Of a stretch of 64,000 nucleotides of DNA, positions 37,199-49,906 are shown one piece after another. Below the pieces are notes generated by a model that worked only from the letters and a program-made list of their open reading frames with translations, was not told where the DNA came from and made no database searches. The stretch comes from Glossina fuscipes. Taxonomy: Eukaryota; Arthropoda; Insecta; Diptera; Glossinidae. How positions within the stretch are numbered: the stretch's first letter is position 1; every line of letters starts with the position of its first letter. The stretch spans positions 8,804,343 through 8,868,342 of the forward strand of contig NW_023998417.1 of assembly GCF_014805625.2 (NCBI RefSeq), in the 5' to 3' direction. A program made the translations under genes and the position numbers.

Positions 37199-37416
37199 AA
37201 TATTTAAAACTCATTAACTTTAGAAATACCAAAGTAGTAAAGTAATAAAATTTATTCATTAAATTCTGAACTTACATCAACTCGAGTTCGTTATCAACTA
37301 TGAACTGCGGCTTTTTAAACGAAGCATTCGTGTATAACAAATTATGTGTATTTTCCACAGATTTTTCTATAAAATACAAATCATTTATTAACAATTAATA
37401 AATGTCATAATTTAAA

Positions 37417-37447
37417 TAATTAATTAATTAATTAATTAATTAATTAT
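37417..37447. repeat. (TAAT)n array in the suspected 5' UTR
   Basis: Seven to eight TAAT units, about 50 bases upstream of the ATG at 37497 and inside the inferred exon that begins at 37361. TAAT is the core homeodomain-binding tetramer, but a simple repeat is the parsimonious reading. Confidence 0.85.
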
Positions 37448-37496
37448 TAATATATAAACGAATATCGTAAACAAAAAGCAAAAACCAAAAACAAAA

Positions 37497-38105
37497 ATGC
37501 AAAATAACAACAATAAAAATTATTATTATAATTACAATAACAATAGTAATCAAAATATGGCGGTTAATAATATTTTGCCACAACAACAGCAGCAACAGCA
37601 ACAACATCATCATCAACAACAACAGCAACAACAACAACGAATATCAAATTGGTTAGCGGATACTAACAGGCAAAATCATCAAGCCTACGATAATGCTGTC
37701 TTAGCAATGCAAACACAACAGCAACAATATATGCAACAGCAACAGCAACAACAACAGCAACAACAACAACAACAACAGCAATATGGTAATTATTCTCCGC
37801 AACTATCAGCGACGACGATCTCTCTGCCATCAATGAATTATTATACAAATTCGCCTCAATCCCAACAACAACAACAACAGCAGCAACAATCATGTATGCA
37901 ACAACATCAGCATCAGCAACAAACGCATTTAAAACACCCTTTGCAAACACTTCAGCAGCCGCATACTCAACAAATTTTAACACCCGCCCATTCACCAGTT
38001 GCACCTAATGTCAGATCATTAGTTCAACAGCAAACACTACATCAATCTCAGCATCAACATCAACAGCAATTACAACATCAACATCAACAAATTGCTACAC
38101 GAAGG
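37497..38105 (+). CDS. Gln-rich alternative first coding exon of a long gene (kayak/Fos is the leading guess)
   Basis: The ATG at 37497 (context ACAAAAATGC) opens 203 codons up to CGA AGG, then GTAAGTTAG: a strong donor in phase 0, and reading on meets a stop at once. The protein begins MQNNNNKNYYYNYNN. It has at least four poly-Gln tracts mixed with His, separated by conserved-looking islands such as RISNWLADTNRQNHQAYDNA, QYGNYSPQLSATTISLPSMN and LTPAHSPVAPNVRSLVQ. The islands use non-repeat codons, which argues for real protein. Low-complexity activation regions of this kind are typical of fly transcription factors. A strong acceptor ends at 37360, so the exon probably runs 37361-38105 with a 136-nt leader. 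No downstream exon in the window continues it. The kayak link rests on alternative-promoter architecture and remembered synteny with IntS11/yata, not on alignment. Confidence 0.72.
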
Positions 38106-39195
38106 GTAAGTTAGTTTACTATGCGTTAATGACTTCTGTTTTCCACACATACATACATACATGCATAAATACACATGCGTGCGTGCGTGTGTATGTATGT
38201 TTTTTTTTTCTTCTTCTTTTTCTTCTTACCGTTGTTCTTGTTCTCATAACAACTTCTTTTTAATACGATATCATTATTAATGAGGTTTCCGCCCAACGAG
38301 TAGAAAACATCGTGTGCTGACAATGCACGTATCATGCGGTCGTCTTCTGATTTGTTGCATTTGCTGTGGTTTCTTTTTTTCATTTTACTTATTTTATTAT
38401 TTGTATATTGAAGAGGTGGAGTCTAACTTCATCTTTGTTTTTTATAATCTTTTATAATTCGTTTATATGCATTCGTTTATTGTCTCACTGATATTAATGA
38501 TGATGTACTCATTAGGAATGAGTGGAGGAGCGTCTCCCAATGCTTTTATAATATCAAGCATATATGCATATGCATATTTATAACTATACACATATATGTA
38601 TATATACATATGCACATATTTCTATACACAAAATTTGGATACATTTTTCTTTTCTTTTTTTTTTAATAAATTAACAAAGAAAAGATGGAATGTTGCACTG
38701 CTACTCGCATACCCTTCTGCTTTGCTAGTTATACTACTTCACTATACTTTTTAATGTTTGCAGCATTGTCGAAAACTAAAAAGACTAATTATTTATACAA
38801 GCTAAATTAATAGCCTAGTAATTAATTTCCATTGATCTATTTGCTACAACTATCGACTAGGCATTGAAAAGCTTTATCCATGTTCGGTATGATCTTCGGT
38901 ATCTACCGCCTCAAATTAATGAACCAAAGTTTTCAATAACTTATCAATTGTAGGCCTATAAGTTCATCCATTGAAAGGTCTTTTTTTTTTGGCATTTACT
39001 CTGATATATATTTGCACCAAGTTTTAGGTCAATTTGAGGCGTATTTTTAGCCAAACAACAAACCTAGTATAGCCCCTTATAAAAGAAATGCTTTAGCAAG
39101 TTTTCTATGACATTATTCATCCATAAGGTTCTCGATAACACAACAGACCTAACAATAAAGAGACCTCATCGAAACTTCAGCCTGCGGCATTTTAT
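38106..39195 (+). other. start of the long intron after the Q-rich exon
   Basis: It begins GTAAGTTAG. It carries CATA/TGTG and GTGC simple tracts at 38145-38200 and a TATG-rich stretch at 38560-38620. No exon seen. Confidence 0.55.
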
Positions 39196-39368
39196 CCGCC
39201 TGAATGGACGAGTAGGCAAAGTGTCTCGACTAACAACTCAATCGTCGTGACTTCGAATCTCAAGTGCGGTAAAGTTTTCATTAAAGCCAATAGTTTTAGA
39301 TGCTGCTGCTTTTAGGCTTAAGTCTTAGAGTCTTTTCTCCGGCTGGATTAAGAATAACAATAATAATC
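39196..39368 (+). repeat. tRNA-derived SINE copy B, with AATAATAAT tail
   Basis: Starts CCGCCTGAATGGACGAGTAG, the same sharp 5' end as the copy at 61980. It continues GTCTCGACTAACAACTC, B-box ACTTCGAATCTCAAGTGCGG, the body TTTAGATGCTGCTGCTTTTAGGC and TCTTTTCTCCGGCTGGATTA, and ends ACAATAATAATC. All segments align in order with the minus-strand copy at 21391-21616. Confidence 0.75.
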
Positions 39369-42300
39369 TATATAGACAGTATATTATATATATATATATG
39401 TGTTTCAGGAAATTTAGGAACTTATCATAAATATTGAGACTGAATAAATTCTGGCTTATTTCTTCCAAGAAAAGGACATAACTAATATAATACTATATAA
39501 GGTGGAATAAAATTGCATCCAACGGAGAGTGGAACCTTTAAATTTCAATCAAAAAAATATTAATTATTCCTCGGTGAATAAGGTTCGTACCTTTTAATTA
39601 AATAATTTCCGGTTGAGTGATACGTAAAGCTTTTTCCACAACCCATCCCTTCTTATTTGGATAAGGATTAATAAAAAATTTAGAAAATCTTACACAAGAT
39701 AAGATATGGTGGGTCCGTTTGAGACATGCACACAATGTTCCTTTTCTGTACATTATTCTTCCCCAATTACATTCTTGAAAGAAACAAATTGCACAAAAGG
39801 GATCTTTCAGACTCTTATGGAAAATCATGGCAGGAGCTATTCTGTATACTAGAGAAAGGAACTATGACTGACAGCAATCTAAATGAATACCACTTACTAA
39901 GTCTGTACGTAAATCCTATAAAAAGTTTTAGGTAAATTTCCTTTCTTTATAGCATTTTTTGCGATTGTAACCTTTCCAGGTTACATCAGTCACATGAATA
40001 GATGTCTACAGATAACTCGCCACAAAACCATATACTGACAAAGCGTACGAAAAGATAATCATGTGCAGACTGTAGATCCCATCAATAAGCGCAAGAGAAG
40101 TTACAAAATGCGTCCTAGCAATTACCTCGACAGTGTACCTGAGCCAAGATAAAGAAAAAAATCGCTTAATATCGCTTGATATTATTGGCTTATTGGTGTT
40201 GGCGTTTCAATATGTCAAAGTATAGTAATTAATATGAAATATATCTTTGCCCTTAACCATGAATTTGAGAAGCACGCCGATAAGAGTTTGATTAATTTTA
40301 AGCGCCTCTTCAAGTTTAGAGAACGAATATTACTGCTTATAATAAAGGAGGGAATTCGGTTAAAAAGCAAATTCATGCTTAAACTGAAGTTAGTAAAAGA
40401 TACGTAATAATATTATAAGAATATAACTGATGTGATTGTCTTGTCATCTAACATTTCGTTGACATCGCTAAATATTTAAATATTGTTTGTTAGCTGAGTT
40501 TTTTGCGATTATGAACGACTATGTGTTAGTATTTTTCTTTAAATTGGATATATATGTCACTTACAAATTATTGTCGCCATTAGTAACATGGGAAAACTAT
40601 TGTGATAATCGAGTAAGATGAGTGCCATCAGTGGAAATCGTTGTGAGTAAAAGCCATGAACGAATGTGGATATGTTGATAAGTAATGTTGAATGAAGAGG
40701 AATGGTTTGATGTCGACCATGGGATGAGTAATGGAAAAATTGCATCTTTATCTGAAATGAAAACAAATTATAAATAATAAGTGAGTTAAGATCTTGTTAC
40801 GAAATGCTTTCTATTCCATGACAGGAAAGATAGTTTAAGTTGAAAGTAAAAAATTTGAATAAAATATAAATGAAAATTAATTATTGTGTAGGGATTCACT
40901 TTAAAGGTTCAATGATTTCTACCAATTACTGATGCAATTTCTGCACTTTCACTTCGATCGGTTAATGGTGCAGTGCCAGTATGGAACGGTATACTGGCAA
41001 TATGGCAAGCACTAAGATAATTAGTCAAGAGTTTCCTTAACGTCGACTAAACTATTTGACCTCAGTTAGTCCTGTAATAAATTGGACTAATTTGCTATAG
41101 ATAATGTTAGGTCGCGTCATAAGCAAGGATAAAGATTATCGTCAAAGTCTAAGTTCGTAATTCCACAAAGGAATTTTTCAAACCCATTTCTAACTGAGCC
41201 GATCAGTTGTCAGTCCTTCACCGTTTACGCTGCACATTTGTTTCTAACTTTTTGGCTCTCCATTTCAGAGATTAAGAAAAACGATTGATTGTAACATGCA
41301 CCACATAAAACAGTTGACAGAAGACTAACTGAACTGAAATATCTGTATAGTGAAAAGAAAAACTCATTTGTTTTGGAAAATACGAACAATAGATTCTGCT
41401 TACCTGCATCGGAAGTTACTTATGACTCGACCTAATAGTTATCATAACATGGCACAATATGTTCATAAAAATTAATCTATGTAAAAATGTTTTAAAATTC
41501 AATTTTTTTTTTTTTGCTCTCAACAATAAAAATCAATAATAAATTTTTTGTTTATTGATTACATAAAAACCAAAAAATAAAATAAATAAACTCCATTATA
41601 TTCGGGGCAGGGAAAAACTTAATCAAACAAAAAAACAAAAAAAAAACAACAACAAACATATATAAATTTTGTATAATTTTAAAGCGTGGGAAAGCATTCT
41701 ATCAGACAGACAACTGACGGTGATTATTTTTAATCGAGTTACACGAAATGATATTAAATTGAAAAGTCAGACGACATATAGGCGGAATATGATATGATGT
41801 TCATATTAAGCGAAATGACATAAAATAATATAAATTTTTAAATTTGATTAAATTTTATGCGATTCATAACTAAAGTCCATTGAACTGTACCTTAACTGAA
41901 AAATTGTGTTTAACTATTAAAATTATATTTGCGCAATTACTTCGACCGCTAACAAATATAACTTCAAGTGCATTCAGTGACGGTTCATATTACAAATAAA
42001 AGTATGAGTCTTCGTTCGGATGAGCGAGCACAGATGTGGTCTTAAAATATAACTATAATATATAATTTTTATTTAACAGATCTACTGACTCATTTAGTTT
42101 TCTTATTTGCAAAGTATTTGATAACACAACCGAACAAAAGCTAAGATATCTAAGTATATTTTTACAATATATATATATATTTTTATGATTATTTTTCAAC
42201 ACGTACGCACACACACATACATATTTCTTTATTCTAACTAAAATTGCTTTGTGATCACTCGCTAAGCTGTTGGTAAGATATGGTATGTTAATCTTAGACA

Positions 42301-42423
42301 TCCATTTTTGATTTAAAATCGATGCCATTGATTATAATGTTAAGTTTAGGATCTAGAATTTCTACATTGATTCTTAGCATATATGGCCAACTTTCCTTGT
42401 ATATAAATATTTCTATGTTCGTA
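39369..42423. other. non-coding region
   Basis: No gene seen. The open frames at 39598-39828 (minus), 39726-39935 and 40557-40766 (minus) lack domains and splice context. A short TATATATG array lies at about 39388-39401 and a T run at about 41503-41516. Confidence 0.45.
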
Positions 42424-42515
42424 TGAATAACTGAGTAAGCAAAGAATCGCGACTAACTGCCCAGTGGTGGCGTGTTCAAATCTCAAGTGCGATACAGCTT
42501 TCAATACAGAGGTCC
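42424..42515 (+). repeat. tRNA-derived SINE copy C, 3'-truncated
   Basis: Contains ACTGAGTAAGCAAAGAATCGCGACTAAC, then GTGTTCAAATCTCAAGTGCG, matching the head and B-box of copies A, B and E. The family body after about 42515 is lost or unrecognisable. A TAAA array follows at about 42561-42580. Confidence 0.65.
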
Positions 42516-43440
42516 TTTAAACATCCATACTCGGCAAATTTATTTACAAAATATATAGAAAGTAAATAAATAAATAAATATATCTAATGATCAAAAGGGA
42601 TCAAAGAGAGCGAATTTATGTGTATGTAACGTTGATACCATGGAAATGGTAATATTGGTAAGAGATACGACTCGCCTTATAGTGAATCTCGTATCTTGAG
42701 CCAATATTTAAAACAGCAAAGTATTTCGTATTCTGTTTTATTGAGATCTCATTTGAGTTAAATTGTCGCCCTTGCCTTGACCACTTACAAGCCCTATGTG
42801 CACAGACGCATTAAATTTTGGATGGAAATCTATTTCAGCAGATAAGTTCCTGAGCAGTGAAACTTCAAACTGGGGTACATTTTTAATGAGCGAGACTTAC
42901 TTGTACTTGTGTCCAATTTATGGTATACATACGTCATACTAACGGCAAGATCACTGAATTGACAGTCCGTCAGCTTTACATTTGATCAATATTTAATAAT
43001 CATATATCATAAGCACACTTGCTTTCTTCTATATATTCGAATAACAAGAACTATCTGGCACTGGTCGGATTAAAAGAGATTTCCACCAATCATTCGACAC
43101 ATCAATAATTAACAAATTAATTAACAATATTTATTACATTAAGATTTTGTACAATTTTTATTTGCACATTAAGATTTCATGTGGTGATCATATCAGAGGT
43201 TCGTTCTAAAGCGAATATATTTTGCTTACTTCTTAATTAACTTAATGAATTTAATTTATTAATTTAAAGAATTTAATCATTAATTATTAATATTAGATAA
43301 CTATACTTTCACCTTTAGTGAAAATAACTTAAAAAAGTTAAAATTGGATACAAACTTGTTAAGCACTAAGGTCTTTAGATAAATGATAATTAAAGCTTTT
43401 ATCTTAGTTAAGTTGTCAAGCCTCATCTACTACGCGAAAG

Positions 43441-43471
<31 letters not shown>

Positions 43472-45025
43472 AGGTATACAAATAAATTCGTTCCTTTTTT
43501 TTTGATAAAACTCGTCTGTATTTAAAATATACTTCTTTTGTTAATAAAAAAAAGATTAATTTCAACTCTGCACTTATCGAGAAACGTCTCTAAGTATTCC
43601 TTAGAAGAATGTGATTTTAACGATACGATAATAATTTTAAGTGAAAAAAATCAAAATCAGACCCTATGCTGCTATACAATTATTTTGTCGACCATTTAAA
43701 GTGTTGTCACGCCTACAATTGTCTTTTAGGCATTAGGTTGGATTATTTAGCGGATCATTTAAGCCAATAATTTTTTGAAAAATTTCCAAAGGCCATACGC
43801 CTTAAATTTTATTAAAAAGATATGAAGACGTGCCTTAATGTCTTGAACGAATCTTCTCTGATTACACGAAAAAAGAAAAGTATGAGATTTAAGCGACAAG
43901 TAACAACCCTATAAAAGTAAATCCAATTTGCAAGACGAAGCCCTTCGTTGCGGCAAACATTTCAGGTTTGCTATGTTTCATGTCTTTGTCAACTGTTTGA
44001 TTGTTTATGTTCTTTGTCTTTTCTGTCGATTACTTATATTGCAATGCTTCCTTTTCATCTTAGGCCAGAATATATTGCAAGCACATTGCTCCTCGTCTTG
44101 TGAATTTTTGTCTTCAATTATTATTAATTTCTTTCTTTGCCCTTTCAATCCCGTAGAGTATGCTAAGGGTTAAGTACACATTTTCTGTTTTACTTGGCTA
44201 AATAAATTTTGTAATACCTATGTAATAAAGTTTAATTTAATTTTTTTTTTTATTTATTTATTTTTTTTTTTTATATGTATCTGCTTCAATATATATTGCT
44301 TTTTTGTTTTTTAACCAGATCCTCGTACAAAGTAAAAGGAATGAAAAAGTCGTTGCAGATTCAATAAAGTTTTTCCCATTTGTTTTTTTTTTTTTTTTTT
44401 TTTTTTGGACAAAATTTTTCTTTGTCAAAATTTATGGCAAAAATGTGTTTATAATTAAACAAAAAAAAAAAAAAAAAAAATCATTCGAAAAAACCTTTTA
44501 AAGAACACATTTTTACGATATAAAGAGTACAAAATTTTAGCAACAACAAAACAAAATTTTACTCTGTACAGAGACAGACTGACAGACTTCAGTACAAAAC
44601 TCGCGCATACAGACACACACACTCTTAAACTTTGAATTATAGCTGCAATCACAATAATGAAATGAAAAAAGAGCCGTAAAAAAATAAAAAAGTACAAAAC
44701 GAGAAAAAAAAAATTTAATTAATGAACTTGACGATGTTAAATGAATAAAATTTACACAGATTTTATGATAAACAATAATGTTTGAAATAAAGTGAGCTGA
44801 AGTTTATATGAAATAAAAGTACAACCAAAAGAATTTAAATATCAGCCGCTACTTAAAACAGTTAATTTATAAAAAAAATTAATGAAAAATAAAAATACAA
44901 CATACGAAAATATCTTTTGAAGACCCCTTCCAAAATAATAAAAAAATAAAAAAAAAAAGCAAAACAACATCGAAAATATTCTGATAATTAAATTTAAATC
45001 AAAGTTCACGGACATGTTTTGTTTT

Positions 45026-45026
<1 letters not shown>

Positions 45027-45059
<33 letters not shown>
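45027..45059. repeat. poly-T run, 33 bases
   Basis: An uninterrupted T run followed by CATTATTC. On the minus strand it could be the poly-A tail of a retroposed transcript, but the sequence next to it (44880-45000) is not recognisable. Confidence 0.85.
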
Positions 45060-45180
45060 CATTATTCTAAAGTTTTATTACACATTCATAATTTGCGTTT
45101 TCCTGTATTCATACGCTTCGCGAACTTAAGTTGAATAACCCGACAATAACTCATGGCATGAGAGTTTAGCAACTAATGAA

Positions 45181-45181
<1 letters not shown>

Positions 45182-45210
<29 letters not shown>
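45182..45210. repeat. (AAAT)n array
   Basis: About seven AAAT units. Confidence 0.85.
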
Positions 45211-45211
<1 letters not shown>

Positions 45212-48200
45212 CTTCTTTGTTTTTACTTTGCAACTATGCAACGACCTTGCGCTCATTCTCTATCAAGCGGTTGAAATGGAAGTTAATAATCGCCTTAAAA
45301 TAGACACACAATGACACTTGTGGGTCAAATCTGTGAAGTACGATATGATTCGTGCTTCAATATGCAAAAGTGAATTCATTTTTTCAAGTCTTCCATAACT
45401 TGGTACAGCTGCACATGCTTCCAAACATCAAAATTGGCTTGCGTTTTGCGCCATCTTTATTAGATCCTCTAATGTATCTCTCCTCGATAGCGTAATCTTC
45501 CCAATAAACATAATCTTTGCAATATACACGAACATCTAAGACTTGGATATGTCAGAAGTGGCATTAAGAAAGCATTTGATTAGAGTGTTTGATGCTGAAC
45601 TTGTTGATTATTTACGTCCCATTTTCATAGGAGCTTGAGGTATCTGTGTTAGTTTTTTTTTTTTTTTTTTGTTAAATACATGCAATCGTTTGGGGGAGGG
45701 GAAGATAGAGATAGGGAATGGCCGCATACTAGGAGATGTAGATCAGTGAGTGTTATACCGCCCAAGCAATCGCATATCAATCGTAATTGAAGCATGACTT
45801 ACTCCGCTGATTATTTAGACCAGATATGGCGACTTGATCGTCCCGCTTTTCAACTACTTACCTATGCAAGAATTCATTTTAAGTAAAAAGGAAATTTCCT
45901 TGTAGTATGTAGGAATCTAAAAACAACAATAGTCTTGGAAAAAAATTTGCTCAATCGCCATCTAAATTATATATCAGCCCGATCCCTAATTATTATCTAC
46001 TAATTATTATCTAAATATTGCTTTCTTTCAATTAAATCTAAAAGGCAGGCAAGTAAAAATAGTAAACCAGGATTTTCATGGGCGAAACTAAATTACCGAT
46101 AAGAAGAAGCATTATAATGCCAACTGGGAAAAGGAGACTGTTACATAATCGAACAACAACAGAACACCAAGCGAATGATTTCTCCCGCCTTACTAGAGAA
46201 TCAAAAATGAATAGGCCACCGCCTATTGGCCCCTTAGCAAATGCAGTGCTTCAAAGGGATTTGCAGGCCGCAACCAAAATGATTTTTCAAAATCATATCT
46301 GCTTTTCATTATTTCTAACAATACTACCAATAATTCGTATTCGTGTCAAACGGGAATAGTCGGAAAGAAGTGAAGGAGAAAAAGAGATAAGGAAGAGACT
46401 ACTACTAGTTACGACTAACCGATCACTCTAAGTACCACCATATATACGTATAACTACTCATAAAGCGTTCAGCCTGTTAGTCCTGCAAACGCCAAAAGTA
46501 AATGAGACTTTGGGCATTTGTGGGCCACGTTAAACCCTTCATGGAACTATTTTGTTTGATCACTTGCAATTATATTTCAAATCTGCCTCGTACGCCTCTC
46601 GCGAATTCTTTGATTTTTCTTCTAAGACACACACACTGCCTCTCTCGGTCATCTTCGAAAAATGAGCCTAAAAATACCTATGAAGACAGAAAACATGCTT
46701 GCATTTCTCTTATGAGTTTGATTTAATTTATCGATCAGTATAATTGTTTTAATTGCGTTAATTATGTCTTATAATTGAAAATTCATTAAATATTTATTAA
46801 AGTTATTATTGCCAAGATAATAATTAGCTTTTCGCAATTAATTCGCAATAAATCTCGATACAGTAGGCTATGCTAGTGGGGGAAGTACAGCAATGATAGC
46901 CATTACATCGCACATATATATGAAAACTTTTAATATTGAAGGAGTTTAACAATTTATTTAAATATCAAAGAACGAATTTTAATTTACATAATCGATTGCA
47001 TTGAGGCGATTTTAAGGTCACGTTTTTTTTTTTTTTTTAAAACCTAAACAATCACTTATAACATTAACTCTTAGGAGGGGGGTGGTATCATTGAATTGTG
47101 TTACCATTATTTCAACATTTCAAAATGATTTATTGCGCGGGCACTGCTTTTGAAAAACAATTGACAATAATTCTGCATTTGCGTTATAAATTATTGGAAA
47201 TACCGAAAAATGCAATATTCTTGTTTATTACAAAATAATGAAAGTAATGATAATTAAAAAAGCCACTGCTGCTTGGATAAAAAAAAACATTGCTTACCCA
47301 TCATTCAGACGGAATATAAAATAATTATTATATGCCAAGTTTTACGAGCAAGCATTCTTAGTGGTGATGAGATCGCTCTTGTGATAATCCAGGGTTAGGT
47401 AAGATTAGGCAAAGCGGGCGTTCTTTCACTAGTCAATTGGGTAAAGGTACTGAACAATTGCGATTTACTTGATTTTGCTTGAGGAAACTCGCCCCATGTT
47501 TCTTAGAAGAAATCTGAATATTTTTCGATTCAAATAATCCCCAGTTACCCATAATAACGAACTTTCCACTATGGCTAGGATGCTTCGCATGAAAGTTCAA
47601 CTGTAAGAGAGATCGCCGCGATTTATTGCTATGAAAGTCATCTAAAGTCATTTCGCACGATATCTGTATTCTGAACGTTTTTTCGTTCAATTTTCGACCA
47701 AAGGCTTACAGACCGACTTGCTGCTTGACAAAGTGATCGTTGTTCTAATTTGTAGATGGATAAATTTCTACGTGCCTTATAAACAGGAAGCTGTGTTGAG
47801 TTGTGTGGTAAATGGTCTCGAGTCTTTGAAAAATGATTTGATAGGAGAGAATATGCCCCAGAATGCGGTTAAAACATAAGCAAAATTGCATCACTTTTTG
47901 AAAGCGATAAAGAAGATTGTTATCCCCTAAACCGTTTCCTTGAGTGGAGTTATATTAACAATCATCAAAATGTCCCAATAACTGCGGCCTATAGATAGAA
48001 TATAAGAACAGAAGAACAGATAAACGAGTAGACAGGGTTAGATGGATTCGAATTCATTATCTGTCATTATCTGTAATCGTATCTCAAGCTATTCTGGATG
48101 TTGTGTCTTAATTTGACCTTGTACCACAAGAGGTACAAAATATATATATATTTATATCTTGTATATAGCTCTTTATTGTATAATCGCCATAAGGGACTGA

Positions 48201-48319
48201 GAGTCACATGCTGATACAAATCGTTATAAAAGTTAGTAAGCAAGATTAGACTTAAGACTGAAACTCCCCACTAATATAAAATAAATTTGAAAAGAGTGCC
48301 ATCTTAATAAAGATTTCAT

Positions 48320-48349
48320 ATGAATTCATCGTCTGTTCATTATCCAAGC
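48320..48349 (+). CDS. candidate mini first exon MNSSSVHYPS (speculative)
   Basis: An ATG opens ten codons ending CCA AGC before a strong donor GTAAGTGTT; the junction is phase 0, as at 38105 and 56823. It lies between the two larger first exons. With roughly twenty GTAAGT hexamers expected per strand by composition, such a match can arise by chance. Confidence 0.12.
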
Positions 48350-49873
48350 GTAAGTGTTGCAAATGTAACAATGTCAAATCAATCACCTATCGGCGATAAG
48401 AATGATTTACTTACTTACTTACTCTATATTGTTTTACCTAATTCCCTATTGTGATATAATGTGCGGCGATTCTGATAAGAATTTGAAAATTTTATTATAT
48501 ATTAGTTTAAGCAGAAATTGCTTTTCTAAATAAAGTTTTCTACGATAAGCAGATTTCTCCAAACACTTGACCATTATTGTTAAAGCGTCTAATTAACAAA
48601 TTGACCATCTTTTCTCCCCCACGCCCCTTGCCGTTAAATGTCACTTTTGCAAAACGTTTCCTTTATGCCGGAAATATATAAACAAAAGAAAACATTTATT
48701 GATGAACAATGTTATCAGATTTTATTTATGTGTTGTTGCAATTATGAACTTTTTTTTCTTTTTTTTTTTTTAGCACCCAAAATACAAATATAGATATATA
48801 TATATATGTATAAATCCACCCATAAAGCAAATTAACCAACCAATTGCAAATATTTACTATGATTTGTGTTATAAAGTAATTGAACATTTCGGTTACCACC
48901 CTTAGCTAACAGATATCGCAACTTTTTCCCATTCATATCCATACCCAGGCACCCTCTCATTGCCTCATCTATTAGATAGATGTCTTGTGTGTTTATTTCT
49001 TCTTTGTTTAGGGTTTGAAGAATAAAAGTAAAGTAAATTAAAGTTCATGTGTAAAGGTTTACGAAATATTTACAAAGATTTGTCGCTGTTGCTGATGAAG
49101 ACAGCTGGCTCCCTTGTAAATTAGACGCGCGCACATAACGTTTACATATATTTTCCAATTATTGGTTTATTTAACCACTAGCTGTCAATGTTTTTTTATT
49201 TTTTTCCTGTTCCTTTTTTTTTTTTTTTTGTTTTTGTATTTGTTCTCCTTTTTGTATAAATCATTCAATAACGTTGATGTTGATATTCACGAGGCATACA
49301 TTCGCATATCGTAAAATGTTTTCAGGATATCACTGATGTTCCCAATGTCGCCACCACAATTAGTTTCATATTTAAATGTTGTTTTTTTTCCTCTGTTCTG
49401 CTGTGCTTCATAAAAAAAAAAAAAAAAAAACATTTAAAAATCACTTTAGTTTTCCTTTTTCTCTTCATTTAGTCTTTTTCCTTTTTTTATTTTTTTTATT
49501 TTTTTTTTTGTTTTTTGATTTTATTGTGTCTTCCATTCATCGACAACTTATCACTCGCTCGTTTACAATAATACATACATTTTGAGATATATGGTTGAGG
49601 GTCTACGTACTATAACTCCATATATACTATACTATGTTAGGCATTATTATACCTACCTGTAAGATTTGCTGACTGACAGGCGGCCTAAGAGTTGTGTGTA
49701 TGTTATGTTTTTGTCTGGCTGACTGCTGTGCTGCTGCTCCCGTCACTTTATTAAAGTTAAGGAATTTTTATTGTTTGCTTCCCCTTATGTATTGTATTTT
49801 ACTTCTTTCTTTTTTACTCCTCCTTATAGTTAAATATCACAATGTATGTATATTTTTATAAATAAATAAACAA

Positions 49874-49880
<7 letters not shown>

Positions 49881-49906
<26 letters not shown>
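49881..49906. repeat. (AC)n microsatellite
   Basis: About 13 AC units, ending in ATGCACACACA. Confidence 0.9.

Larger units (their letters stand above)
34401..37360. other. non-coding, probable first intron of the Q-rich transcript
   Basis: AT-rich, no recognisable exon. It contains CGAAA repeats (36961-36985), an ACTG array (37174-37198) and a GACAGATGGACGAAAC tract near 36950 that resembles the dispersed-element motif. The open frame at 36405-36770 shows no domain. Confidence 0.4.
42516..48319. other. non-coding region
   Basis: No supported exon. It carries a TA array at 43440-43463, poly-T and poly-A runs at 44384-44406 and 44460-44480, a 33-base T run at 45027-45059 and an AAAT array at 45182-45210. 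The plus-strand frame at 46078-46359 (93 codons) is less repetitive than most, but nothing about it is recognisable. Confidence 0.45.

Noticed and set aside
37663..38004. Minus-strand 113-codon Val/Ala-rich frame
   Set aside because: It is the antisense of the CAA/CAG repeats in the Q-rich exon; the plus strand has the ATG and donor that fit.
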